A DNA stretch of 10,088 bases from contig CALEZA010000102.1 of NCBI GenBank assembly GCA_937927965.1, positions 1-10,088 on the forward strand, read 5' to 3'. A program made the translations under genes and the position numbers. Positions 1 to 7,162 of the stretch are shown here, piece by piece; positions within the stretch are counted from its first letter, which is position 1; each line of letters opens with the position of its first letter. This DNA is from an uncultured Candidatus Planktophila sp. GTDB taxonomy: Bacteria; Actinomycetota; Actinomycetes; Nanopelagicales; Nanopelagicaceae. Under the pieces are notes generated by a model that was not told where the DNA came from, searched no databases, and saw only the letters and a list, made by a program, of their open reading frames with translations.

Positions 1-580
1 TGCTCCAGCGATTCTCACCAGTAAGTATGGCTTTGGTATCTCACCTATTTTGACGGGATCTATGCGACCAGATGCCCAACCTGGCGATATCTATATCACT
101 CGATTGGTTGCAGGAAGCAAGCTCCACACAGGAGATGTGATTGCTGTAAATAATCCCACCACTGGGGTTTATTACTCTCACCGCATTGTTGAGATTCGTC
201 CTATGAATGAGGTCTATCGGATGACAACTCAGGGTGATGCCAACCCAACAGCAGATCGTGATCCAGTGATGATTTCTGCAACGCAAACAGTTTCAGTAGT
301 TATCGCAAGAATTCCATCCCTTGGTAAGCCGATGGTCTACATGAATACAGTGCAAGGTCGACAAGCGGCTGCAAGCTTTCTTGTTGTTGCAAATATTCTT
401 GCTCTATTTGCCTTTCTCTTTAGAAAGAAGATTCTCCAAAACTTCACAACTGAAAGGGTCTATAGAGAGCTCTACTCAGAAGAGAGAGCAATGAGCGCTC
501 AATATCGTGAAGTGATCGACCAACTGCAGGAGTCCCTTGCAGATGGAAAACAGAGCAGTACAGAGGCGAGGAGCCAATAA
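1..580 (+). CDS. Signal peptidase I, SipW/ER-type (S26B-like), 5' end missing
   Basis: This membrane serine protease removes signal peptides from exported proteins outside the cytoplasm. The frame is open from base 2, so the gene begins before the window. The TTG at 50 cannot be the start, because the catalytic Ser (codon 59-61, in LTGSMRP) lies three residues after it and the family needs an N-terminal membrane anchor before it. The general base is His (codon 179-181, in YYSHRIVEI), as in SipW, archaeal and ER enzymes, rather than the Lys of LepB. A TQGDAN block with further Asp residues follows at about 229-262. A second membrane helix (about 368-421) is followed by a charged cytoplasmic tail of about 50 residues that may form a helix. 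The stop TAA overlaps the next ATG by one base, so the next gene is probably translationally coupled. The neighbours look like its dedicated substrates. The family call is firm; the SipW-like role is inferred from the His and the context. Confidence 0.88.
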   Translation, partial: APAILTSKYGFGISPILTGSMRPDAQPGDIYITRLVAGSKLHTGDVIAVNNPTTGVYYSHRIVEIRPMNEVYRMTTQGDANPTADRDPVMISATQTVSVVIARIPSLGKPMVYMNTVQGRQAAASFLVVANILALFAFLFRKKILQNFTTERVYRELYSEERAMSAQYREVIDQLQESLADGKQSSTEARSQ

Positions 581-1248
581 TGAATATCAATAAAACACTG
601 ACCAAAGGTGCAGGATCTGTTGCGTTGAAGTTAGCGATTGTTATTACCGCTGCCATCGGTGGTGCTGCTCTCGTCTCTACTTCAGTTTTTGCAGCTCTCA
701 CAGCAACAGCCACAAATACTTCAGGCGGCTCTGTCTCAACAGGCACTTTGTCACTCACTCTGGCTCCATCTGCAGTATCAGGAATTACAGGTGGCTTTAC
801 ATCTGCGATCTCTGCGATGGCGCCAGGAGACACAGTCAATCGCTATATCGATCTGACTAATGGTGGAACTCTCGACGGTGCAACTCCCACCTTGCAGCTC
901 TCAGATACTCCAACAACTACCCTTGTTTCTAACTCAACAGCAGGTCTTCAGATCACAATCTCTAACTGCACTGTGGCATGGACCAATACTGGTACTTGCT
1001 CTGGCACAACAACTGTCGTTCTTGCTTCAACTCCAGCTACAACTCTCAAGGCATCGGCTACGAGTTTGACCTTGCCTTCCACACTTGCTGGCTCTGTTAG
1101 CCGCTTGAAGATCTCAATTAATCTCCCAGCGGGCACAGAGAATGTTCTCAATGGGGTGCTTCCTGTGGGAACAATTCAAGGTCTTTCAACTTCTCTCACA
1201 TGGTCATTTACCATCACTGAGCGAGCAGCCACAGTCACAAATAGCTAA
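580..1248 (+). CDS. Exported TasA/camelysin-like SipW-cognate protein
   Basis: This is a 222-residue secreted protein. It has a positively charged N-terminus, a hydrophobic stretch at about 15-36 and a likely cleavage site in SVFA-A near residue 38. Directly after the site comes NTSGGSVSTGTLSLTL (residues 46-61), which resembles the N-x-F-x-x-G-T-L-x-L pattern of SipW-processed TasA/camelysin proteins. The block PGDTVNRYIDLTNGGTL (82-98) fits the same beta-sandwich family. The mature part is rich in Thr and Ser and has just two Cys (130 and 140), probably a disulfide. I see no LPXTG signal or C-terminal helix, so it is released or polymerised rather than anchored. The start has a clear AGGAG at 569-573, six bases from the ATG, which overlaps the TAA of the peptidase gene. 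It could form extracellular fibres or a matrix as TasA does, but that is inference. Family membership is likely, not certain. Confidence 0.78.
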   Translation: MNINKTLTKGAGSVALKLAIVITAAIGGAALVSTSVFAALTATATNTSGGSVSTGTLSLTLAPSAVSGITGGFTSAISAMAPGDTVNRYIDLTNGGTLDGATPTLQLSDTPTTTLVSNSTAGLQITISNCTVAWTNTGTCSGTTTVVLASTPATTLKASATSLTLPSTLAGSVSRLKISINLPAGTENVLNGVLPVGTIQGLSTSLTWSFTITERAATVTNS

Positions 1249-1284
1249 TAGATTGCAATAGAGATCTGGTGGAAGGAGAGGGAG

Positions 1285-1824
1285 ATGCTTAAGGGACACG
1301 TTCGGCCATCTCTCGTCGCCGCTGTGGTGGGTGCGATATTAATCGCATCCACCCAGCCACAGAGTGCATTTGGAGCACAAGCGATTGCTCGAAACACATC
1401 AACTCAAACCATCACAACGGGTTTTGCCAAAGTCTTTGCATCTAGTCCGCAGACCTACACCAATACCCAAGCTATATGGAGCAGCTCCATCTCCAACGGA
1501 GTTTCAAAAGATTTCTGGGTGAATAACGCAACAGGTTCTCGAGCAATCACTTCATTCTCGTTGACCATTACTCTCCCAGCTAGTTCGAATGTTTCCTTCT
1601 TTAAAAGATGCAATCTCGGCGTAGCTTTCAATGGAGCTAATTCCTGCGCAAGTGGTTCACCAACGACGATCACCATGACTCCAGGTACCGAATTCACCCT
1701 GACCCTTCCGATGTCGAATGCAACCTTCTATCAATTTAGAATCACACAAAATAAGACAGGAACAATCACTGTTGCCACACGCGTAAATAGCTCAGCAATA
1801 GTGGCGACAACTACCAATTCTTAG
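1285..1824 (+). CDS. Small exported protein, probable paralogue of the preceding TasA-like protein
   Basis: This is a 179-residue protein with an N-terminal signal peptide (hydrophobic residues about 9-22, probable cleavage after AFG or AFGA near 30-31). Its function is not recognised. The mature N-terminus, AQAIARNTSTQTITTG, matches the order of the upstream protein (ATATNTSGGSVSTG). A central loop between Cys109 and Cys121 (CNLGVAFNGANSC) resembles the upstream CTVAWTNTGTC loop. Both proteins end in T-N-S. These points suggest a shortened, diverged paralogue that may join the same surface structure and be cut by the same peptidase. AAGGAG at 1273-1278 sits six bases before the ATG. The gap of 36 bases to the previous gene holds no terminator, so the genes are probably co-transcribed. 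It lacks the PGDTV block of its neighbour, and the membrane or wall-anchoring signals one might expect are absent. Confidence 0.72.
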   Translation: MLKGHVRPSLVAAVVGAILIASTQPQSAFGAQAIARNTSTQTITTGFAKVFASSPQTYTNTQAIWSSSISNGVSKDFWVNNATGSRAITSFSLTITLPASSNVSFFKRCNLGVAFNGANSCASGSPTTITMTPGTEFTLTLPMSNATFYQFRITQNKTGTITVATRVNSSAIVATTTNS

Positions 1825-1841
1825 AATCTGCTCTTGGGCGC

Positions 1842-1847
1842 TAAACT
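1842..1847 (+). promoter_or_regulatory. Candidate -10 element for leaderless fprA
   Basis: TAAACT lies six bases before the fprA ATG, and no Shine-Dalgarno is present between the previous stop and the start. This is the usual spacing of actinobacterial leaderless promoters. No good -35 match is visible, so the call rests on the -10 and its distance. Confidence 0.45.
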
Positions 1848-1853
1848 CGCCCC

Positions 1854-3131
1854 ATGAAGTGCTACAAGATCGCCATTGTGGGAGCAGGTCCTGCAGGATA
1901 TTTTGCGGCTCAAGCTCTTCAAAATCTGGCTAATGAGGAGATCTCCTTCTCAATCGACATGATTGAGCGTCTTCCAACTCCTTGGGGTCTTGTCAGAAGC
2001 GGCGTTGCACCAGATCATCCCAAGATTAAGACTGTCTCTAAAGTCTTTGAAAAGATCGCCAATACTGAAGGCTTTCGCCTCTTTGGAAATGTTGAACTAG
2101 GGATAGATGTCTCTATCGAGCAGCTTCGTGAGCGCTATGACGCAGTGGTGATTGCAACTGGTTCAGCGCTCGGCAAAAAGCTTGGTATTCCAGGTGAAGA
2201 TCTTCCAGGATCACTTTCTGCAGCTGCATTTGTCCCTTGGTATAACGCGCATCCTGATTTTAAAGATGAATCCATTGATCTCTCATCTCATCGAGCAGTA
2301 GTCATTGGTGCAGGAAATGTCGCGATGGATGTTGCTCGTATCTTGGCTCTTGAGCCGAGTGAGTTAGATCCAACCGATACAGCAGATCATGCGATTGAGG
2401 CGCTGAAGAAAAGTGCTATCCGTGAGGTGCTCTTAAGTGCACGCCGTGGCCCAGAGCATGCAGCTTTCACAGCACCTGAACTCCGTGAGCTTCCAAAGCT
2501 TGAGCACACAAATGTAATTATCCATAAATCAGATATCGATGCAGCTTTAATTCGAGTGGGTGAAAATATCGAGAAGGATGTGAAATCCAATCTTGATGCG
2601 ATGACTCTCACGGCAGAGAAAGAGCCCACCAGCCATGAGCGCACTCTGACCCTGCAATTCTTAGCCACACCGCTTGAAATTAAGGGTAATGGAAAAGTTG
2701 AAGAGATTATCTTCCAGCGCACAGGCACCGATGAAACCTTTAGCGTTGAGTGCGGTCTTGTTATTACTGCAATTGGATATGAGGCGCATCCACTTCCAGG
2801 TGTTCCATATGAAAATGGCAAAGTCATCAATACTGATGGAGTAGTTGATGATGGTCTCTATGTGGTGGGTTGGGCTAAGCGTGGTCCATCCGGAGTAATT
2901 GGAACAAATAAATCAGATGCCGCAGATGTGATCAACCTACTTGTCTCTCATTTAGGAGAACCTAAGCAAAGTGGTGATATCACCGAAGTTATCTCTCACA
3001 AGAAGGTGATTACGCAGCAGCACTGGGAGAAGATCAACGCAGCTGAGATAGCAGCGGGTGAGGTGGTTGGAAAGCCTCGAAGGAAGGCTGTTTCACGCGA
3101 AGAATTGCTCAATTTGGGCGCCCTCTCATAA
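1854..3131 (+). CDS. fprA: Ferredoxin/flavodoxin-NADP+ reductase, adrenodoxin-reductase type
   Basis: This cytoplasmic FAD enzyme moves electrons between NADPH and ferredoxin, feeding cytochromes P450 or other ferredoxin-dependent enzymes. The 425-residue product opens with the FAD-binding GAGPAG (10-15). It carries the family signature PTPWGLVRSGVAPDHPKIK (41-59), the NADP-binding GAGNVAMDVAR (152-162), the RRGP block (198-201) and the C-terminal GWAKRGPSGVIGTNKSDA (about 339-356), which closes the FAD site. It is slightly shorter than mycobacterial FprA (about 456 residues), with all core motifs present. The ATG is chosen because it directly precedes the Rossmann fold and a -10-like TAAACT sits six bases upstream. 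No ferredoxin or P450 gene lies nearby, so its partner is not shown by this window. It is probably transcribed separately from the upstream exported-protein genes, though read-through is possible because the gap has no terminator. Confidence 0.95.
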   Translation: MKCYKIAIVGAGPAGYFAAQALQNLANEEISFSIDMIERLPTPWGLVRSGVAPDHPKIKTVSKVFEKIANTEGFRLFGNVELGIDVSIEQLRERYDAVVIATGSALGKKLGIPGEDLPGSLSAAAFVPWYNAHPDFKDESIDLSSHRAVVIGAGNVAMDVARILALEPSELDPTDTADHAIEALKKSAIREVLLSARRGPEHAAFTAPELRELPKLEHTNVIIHKSDIDAALIRVGENIEKDVKSNLDAMTLTAEKEPTSHERTLTLQFLATPLEIKGNGKVEEIIFQRTGTDETFSVECGLVITAIGYEAHPLPGVPYENGKVINTDGVVDDGLYVVGWAKRGPSGVIGTNKSDAADVINLLVSHLGEPKQSGDITEVISHKKVITQQHWEKINAAEIAAGEVVGKPRRKAVSREELLNLGALS

Positions 3132-3142
3132 GAAGGTATTAT
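3114..3142 (+). promoter_or_regulatory. Candidate promoter of tRNA-Arg
   Basis: TTGGGC (3114-3119) and TATTAT (3137-3142) are separated by 17 bases. Transcription would start near 3149, leaving a 5' leader of about 20 bases to be removed by RNase P. The -35 lies inside the last codons of fprA. This is a visual match only. Confidence 0.5.
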
Positions 3143-3169
3143 TCGCATCTGCTTCACACAATTACATAA

Positions 3170-3242
3170 GCGCTCGTAGCTCAACGGATAGAGCATCTGA
3201 CTACGGATCAGAAGGTTAGGGGTTCGAATCCCTTCGAGCGCA
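3170..3242 (+). tRNA. tRNA-Arg (anticodon ACG)
   Basis: The 73-base cloverleaf is complete. The acceptor arms GCGCTCG (3170-3176) and CGAGCGC (3235-3241) pair fully, with discriminator A at 3242. The D arm is GCTC/GAGC. The anticodon arm is TCTGA-CTACGGA-TCAGA, with ACG at 3203-3205. The T arm holds TTCGAAT. The first anticodon base A is expected to become inosine through TadA and so read CGU, CGC and CGA codons. CCA is not encoded: the bases after the discriminator are CAA, so it must be added by the CCA enzyme. Confidence 0.97.
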
Positions 3243-3250
3243 CAAGTTAA

Positions 3251-3288
3251 GCCTCAGGTGCCTTTCACACCTGGGGCTTTTCTTCTTT
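3251..3288 (+). terminator. Rho-independent terminator after tRNA-Arg
   Basis: GCCTCAGGTG (3251-3260) pairs with CACCTGGGGC (3268-3277) as a ten-pair stem with one G-U pair and a seven-base loop, followed by a T-rich run (TTTTCTTCTTT). It ends the tRNA transcript and separates it from the next gene. Confidence 0.9.
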
Positions 3289-3305
3289 ATTCTCCCTTTG
3301 CCGAT

Positions 3306-3311
3306 TAGGCT
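3306..3311 (+). promoter_or_regulatory. Candidate -10 element, leaderless start of the 326-residue gene
   Basis: TAGGCT lies six bases before the ATG at 3318, with no Shine-Dalgarno and directly after the tRNA terminator, so a promoter is needed here. No clear -35 is visible. Confidence 0.45.
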
Positions 3312-3317
3312 TAATCC

Positions 3318-4298
3318 ATGAGCAGAACAAGCCTTCGCAATACTTTAGAGTCCCTCACCCGAGATGGGTATGACCTGGTTCTGGAGGGCGTTGTTAATGT
3401 TGAAGGTGGAGCACTAGCTGCCGCGACAGAGCGATTTGCCGAGTGCGATCAATGCGATGGCCAGGAATTTGAGAAAGCTCTCTATGTCACCTGCAAGGGA
3501 TGTGGTCGCAATCCATCGAACTATTTCTGGATTAAATCTGGAGATGGAGATGGGCTCTATGCAACATTTTCGTTGCGTCGACTCCTTGAAGATAATGAGG
3601 TGCAAACTCTAGGTTCTGTCGTTATTTTTGACTCTGATTATGAATACTCAAAGCCTTTGATGGAGCAGGTCATTGAAAATGGTATTCCAGTCTGGGATAT
3701 AGATCTCCTTGTTGAGTTTGAAGATTTAGAGTCAATCGATATTGGAACACTCCACACACCTAATAACTATGTTCAATTTTCAGATTCGAGCTGGTCAATT
3801 GATGCCAATTACGCCATTCTCGGAGTCTTTACAGGAGAAGATACTGAGAGCCTTCATTTCAAAGCTTTCTGTGACGCTCCAGGCGAGGGAAATACACAAT
3901 TTCCTGGGATAGATGCACCACATCCACGAGTATTGATTGGCATTGATTCGCGTTATGCAGATGAGTATTTCGGAAAATCCACAATGAAGATTAAGAGCAA
4001 AGAGACATTTATGGAGTGGGCTCTCACAGGAATGGTTGCTAGCCATGTGCAGCCAATGCTCGATATTGCAGTTTGGTATAACTACAAAATGAATGAAAAG
4101 CAGGAGAAGTACTTCACTGCGGTGAGTTGGTTGCTTCAAGGTATTTTGATGGGCGATGATGATTGCAAAGAGGCCTTCAAGGGTTACACCACAACCGTTG
4201 AGGATGCCTCAGGAGGACTTTCTACTCGCGGACTTAACTCCGCCTCAAATCGCCTTGATGAGATTGGCGATCTCAAGAAATTCTTGAAGAATGCGTAA
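3318..4298 (+). CDS. Unrecognised protein with paired CxxC motifs
   Basis: This is a 326-residue protein that I do not recognise. It has no signal peptide or membrane segment, so it is probably cytoplasmic. Four cysteines form two pairs, CDQC (43-46) and CKGC (59-62), spaced like a small zinc ribbon. The rest is acidic, with a block GDGDGLYATFSL (75-86), a run of Glu and Asp near 145-165, and a C-terminal third that looks helical (about 235-285). The start is taken at the ATG preceded by a -10-like TAGGCT. The 3' end overlaps the next gene by eight bases (ATGCGTAA), so the two are co-transcribed and probably coupled. That ties it to an exported phosphodiesterase-like enzyme, but the sequence does not show how they work together. 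Confidence 0.85.
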   Translation: MSRTSLRNTLESLTRDGYDLVLEGVVNVEGGALAAATERFAECDQCDGQEFEKALYVTCKGCGRNPSNYFWIKSGDGDGLYATFSLRRLLEDNEVQTLGSVVIFDSDYEYSKPLMEQVIENGIPVWDIDLLVEFEDLESIDIGTLHTPNNYVQFSDSSWSIDANYAILGVFTGEDTESLHFKAFCDAPGEGNTQFPGIDAPHPRVLIGIDSRYADEYFGKSTMKIKSKETFMEWALTGMVASHVQPMLDIAVWYNYKMNEKQEKYFTAVSWLLQGILMGDDDCKEAFKGYTTTVEDASGGLSTRGLNSASNRLDEIGDLKKFLKNA

Positions 4299-5697
4299 GG
4301 GGTTAGCTCTTCTTCTATTAGCCCTCATATCAATCACTCCTTCACAGGCAGCAGAGAAACCTCTGACTGTGATGAGCAGAAACCTCTATCTGGGCGCTGA
4401 TGTTGGCGTTGCTTTAGAGCTTATCCCCGACTTTTCAGCAGCAGCTCAATTCATGTGGAGCCAAGTATCTGCAACTGACTTCAGCAAGAGAGCACCAGTT
4501 TTAGCGCAAGAAGTTATTGATAATGGAGCCGATATTGTGGGGCTTCAAGAAGCCACTCATTGGTATTGCAAGAAGAATCTCTGGAGCAAGAAGGTAGTTG
4601 TCTTTGACTTTACAAAGGAGTTTCTCGCTGCAACAAAAGCTGCTGGAAGTGAATATGTGTTGGTCAGCAAAGATGGGGTAGAAGCTCTCAATATCGGATA
4701 TTCAATTCCTGCTATTCCTTATCTGACCATGGTGGAAGATCCGAAGAGTTTTCAACCTCTCTTCGGAAGCGATAAGGCAGCATGCGGATTTGAGATTGGC
4801 GATGCGCTGGTTATCAAGAAGTCTCTTGCTTCAAAGGTAATCCAAGTCGGAAATACCGAATATGAAGCGAGTTACAGCATTGTCCCAAAGCTGATGACAA
4901 TCTATCGTGGCTATACATGGGCAGATATCGACTACAACGGTTCGATAGTTCGAGTAGTTACTACTCACCTGGAATCTCTCTGGGATAGCGGCAAAGTTCC
5001 AAATGCTGCAAAGCAAGCAGAACAACTAGTTGAAGATCTTAAGAAAACTTCAACACCTTTGATTGTGATGGGTGACTTTAATTCTGATCCGCGAGATCCA
5101 CGGACTAATGCATCAGAAAATCCTGGAGGCCAACCTGAGTCGAGCAAGGAATGTCCTGCTGGATCAGATAAGTGCAACGCCTACAAAATAATGATTGGCG
5201 CAGGTTTTATTGATGCAGGACCTGACTCGCTCGATCCCAAGAACTACACCTGGGGTATGAGTGCACTTTTGGCAGGCCCTGATCTCACTCGTTATAAGGC
5301 AGCCATAAAGCAAGGTAATCAATATGGCTTTACCGACCGACTTGATTACATCTTCACTAAGAATAATGTGAAGGTTCAGAGCGTTAAAATCATTGGAAAT
5401 ACATGGCCACAGGGCAGCACTTGGCACTGCAGTAACGAGGAACAGCTTTCAAATGCAATGCGTATTGCTGAGGCGATGAGCACACAGCTTCCAGATGCGG
5501 AGCTCTGTAACTCCACTGATCATGCTGGAGTTGTTGCAGAGCTGGTACTACCCGCTAATTCGAGGGTATCTGAATCCCTGGATCCACATGAGCCATTCCC
5601 CATTTCATTCTGGAATTGGGTGGGAATCTTTCTTCTCTTGGTGATTTGTTTCTTCGTGAAGAAGTTCATTAACCGCAGAAGGAATAATCGCAGGTAA
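4291..5697 (+). CDS. Exported, membrane-anchored EEP-family phosphodiesterase/nuclease
   Basis: This 468-residue enzyme belongs to the endonuclease/exonuclease/phosphatase fold, which cuts phosphodiester or phosphomonoester bonds with a divalent metal. Visible catalytic motifs are N31 in SRNLYLG, E87 in GLQEA (metal ligand), H226 in TTHLES, D262 and N264 in GDFNSD, D352 in RLDYIF, and D410-H411 in STDHAGV. A signal peptide (1-20, ending SQA-A) sends it out. A C-terminal helix (about 442-457) followed by KKFINRRRNNRR would keep it in the membrane with the catalytic domain outside. Six cysteines (93, 165, 288, 295, 380, 406) in the exported part suggest up to three disulfides. Possible substrates are extracellular DNA, nucleotides, phospholipid heads or sphingomyelin; the motifs do not decide. 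It starts inside the end of the preceding gene, with no strong Shine-Dalgarno. Its stop codon directly abuts that of the convergent aminotransferase gene. Confidence 0.88.
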   Translation: MRKGLALLLLALISITPSQAAEKPLTVMSRNLYLGADVGVALELIPDFSAAAQFMWSQVSATDFSKRAPVLAQEVIDNGADIVGLQEATHWYCKKNLWSKKVVVFDFTKEFLAATKAAGSEYVLVSKDGVEALNIGYSIPAIPYLTMVEDPKSFQPLFGSDKAACGFEIGDALVIKKSLASKVIQVGNTEYEASYSIVPKLMTIYRGYTWADIDYNGSIVRVVTTHLESLWDSGKVPNAAKQAEQLVEDLKKTSTPLIVMGDFNSDPRDPRTNASENPGGQPESSKECPAGSDKCNAYKIMIGAGFIDAGPDSLDPKNYTWGMSALLAGPDLTRYKAAIKQGNQYGFTDRLDYIFTKNNVKVQSVKIIGNTWPQGSTWHCSNEEQLSNAMRIAEAMSTQLPDAELCNSTDHAGVVAELVLPANSRVSESLDPHEPFPISFWNWVGIFLLLVICFFVKKFINRRRNNRR

Positions 5698-7098
5698 TTA
5701 AGCTCGAAGAGCCTTTGAGAACTCTAGGAAATCATCGACCAGGATGTCGATCTCAGTCTGTGAGTGTGCAAGTGAGATCAACCATTGCTCATCGAGACCT
5801 GGAGGGGTGATGATTCCGCGGTTGAGTGCAAAGAGCCAATGAGCCTCTGCAACACCGAAATCAGTTGCCTTATAGTCGCGATAGTTGCGTACTGGTGCCG
5901 TTGACCATGTAACGCATCCCTTCACACCAAAACCAACTGTGTGCGCTGGAAGCTGATACTCGCCAATGATGTCGCTGATGCGCTCGAGAGCTTGGAAATT
6001 GAGCTTCTCAGCTTCGCCAAGGGTTTCTTCTGTGGCGATGCGATCAATGGCACGAACACCTGCCATTGCAAGTGGGTTGCCGTTGAATGTTCCGAAGTGA
6101 GCCATCTTGTTATTAGTGACGAAGTCCATGTACTTCTTCTTACCACCAAATGCAGCGAGAGGAAGTCCACCACCAATTGATTTAGCAAGTGTAATTAAGT
6201 CAGGCTGAACACCTAGTCGACGAGCAGCACCATGTGCTCCTGCTGTAAGTCCAGTCTTAACTTCATCAAAGATGAGAACTACGCCGTATTGATCGCAGAG
6301 TTCACGAACGCGCTCGAGGTAACCCTGATCTGGAAGAACGATTGCAAGATTCTCAAGAACTGGCTCAACAATAAAGCAAGCAATCTTCTTCGCGTTCTTC
6401 TTAAACATTTTCTCTAGGGATGCGATGTTGTTAAATGGAACGACGAAGATATCTCCAGGAACAAGATTGGAGTCAATTGCTGGGATTGGCTTATCAGCCT
6501 TACCAATCTTGTCGAGTGCAGGCTTACTTGAAACCACGAATGGGTCGTAGCTGCCGTGATAGCCGCCTTCAATCTTGAGGATGCCCATCTTTCCTGTTGC
6601 AGAGCGGGCAACGCGAACTGCATACATAGTTGATTCAGTACCTGAGTTGGTAAAGCGCACCTGGTCAATGCCAAAGCGCTTGCAGATTCGCTCAGCTGCA
6701 TCTGTCGAAGTAGGAGAAGGTGTTACAAAGAGCATGCCTTGCTTGAGAGCTGACTCAATCTCTTCAACGACGATGGGATTAAGGTGGCCAGCAAGCATGG
6801 CTCCAAAACCCATAGAGAGATCAAGGAGCTGGCGACCATCAACATCGGTCATGTATGCACCTTTAGCAGATGCAATTGAGATTGGGTATGGATCCCAGTG
6901 CTGGAAGCTTGATGTCACGCCAAGGGGGAGAGAGTTAAAAGCTCGCTTGCTCTCGACCTCTGATGCCTTGGTGTTCTTTGTGAAGAGATCCCATTCGGCA
7001 GCTAGTACTGCCTGAACCTTTTCAGTTGAAATCGGGGTTGATGTTGCTGGAACTCGACGATATGTATTTGCATGAGCCGTCGTATGTGATGTTGTCAT
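5698..7098 (-). CDS. Class III PLP aminotransferase, glutamate-1-semialdehyde aminomutase-like
   Basis: This is a cytoplasmic PLP enzyme of 466 residues. Motifs in order are NSGTEST (151-157, phosphate binding), EGGYHGS (177-183), FDEVKTG (277-283, Asp contacts the pyridine nitrogen), LAKSIGGGLPLAAFGG (304-319, with K306 the PLP Schiff-base lysine) and HFGTFNGNPLA (334-344). These match the glutamate-1-semialdehyde 2,1-aminomutase (HemL) branch. The protein is longer than usual HemL (about 430), mainly through an N-terminal extension of some 40 residues, and no other tetrapyrrole gene is visible. It may therefore be an aminotransferase or aminomutase on another substrate, so I give no symbol. 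The gene lies downstream of a TetR regulator on the same strand, with a 115-base gap. No Shine-Dalgarno precedes the ATG. The 3' end meets the convergent EEP gene with no bases between stop codons. Confidence 0.9.
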   Translation of the reverse strand: MTTSHTTAHANTYRRVPATSTPISTEKVQAVLAAEWDLFTKNTKASEVESKRAFNSLPLGVTSSFQHWDPYPISIASAKGAYMTDVDGRQLLDLSMGFGAMLAGHLNPIVVEEIESALKQGMLFVTPSPTSTDAAERICKRFGIDQVRFTNSGTESTMYAVRVARSATGKMGILKIEGGYHGSYDPFVVSSKPALDKIGKADKPIPAIDSNLVPGDIFVVPFNNIASLEKMFKKNAKKIACFIVEPVLENLAIVLPDQGYLERVRELCDQYGVVLIFDEVKTGLTAGAHGAARRLGVQPDLITLAKSIGGGLPLAAFGGKKKYMDFVTNNKMAHFGTFNGNPLAMAGVRAIDRIATEETLGEAEKLNFQALERISDIIGEYQLPAHTVGFGVKGCVTWSTAPVRNYRDYKATDFGVAEAHWLFALNRGIITPPGLDEQWLISLAHSQTEIDILVDDFLEFSKALRA

Positions 7099-7125
7099 TT
7101 GTAACGCTGTACTACAAAAGCCTCT

Positions 7126-7131
7126 ACTTTA
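7126..7131 (-). promoter_or_regulatory. Candidate -10 element for the aminotransferase gene
   Basis: On the minus strand TAAAGT lies 27 bases before the ATG, which would give a leader of about 20 bases. It overlaps the loop of a small hairpin (GCTTCTA-AAG-TAGAGGC, 7120-7136, one G-U pair) followed by TTTT, which could instead end the tetR transcript. No -35 is clear, so either reading is possible. Confidence 0.25.
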
Positions 7132-7162
7132 GAAGCGGTTTTGATAGGTACTCTCCTTTAAA

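Noticed and set aside
50..580. TTG at 50 as the start of the signal peptidase gene
   Set aside because: The frame is open to the window edge, the catalytic Ser would be residue 4, and the required N-terminal membrane anchor would be missing.
580..1824. Sortase-anchored surface proteins
   Set aside because: Neither exported protein has an LPXTG-like motif, C-terminal hydrophobic helix or charged tail.
2387..2830. Long antisense reading frame inside fprA
   Set aside because: It lies wholly within a gene with clear motifs, has no recognisable protein features and no start signal. Other overlapping frames inside genes were dropped for the same reason.
3116..3123. Palindrome GGGCGCCC at the end of fprA
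   Set aside because: It has no loop or T run, lies in coding sequence and overlaps the likely tRNA -35; eight bases can occur by chance.
3235..3245. Encoded CCA end on tRNA-Arg
   Set aside because: The bases after the discriminator A are CAA, so the 3' end is not genomically encoded.
6575..7015. Plus-strand frame of 146 residues opposite the aminotransferase gene
   Set aside because: The minus-strand protein has all PLP motifs across this stretch; the plus frame shows none and is a codon-bias shadow.
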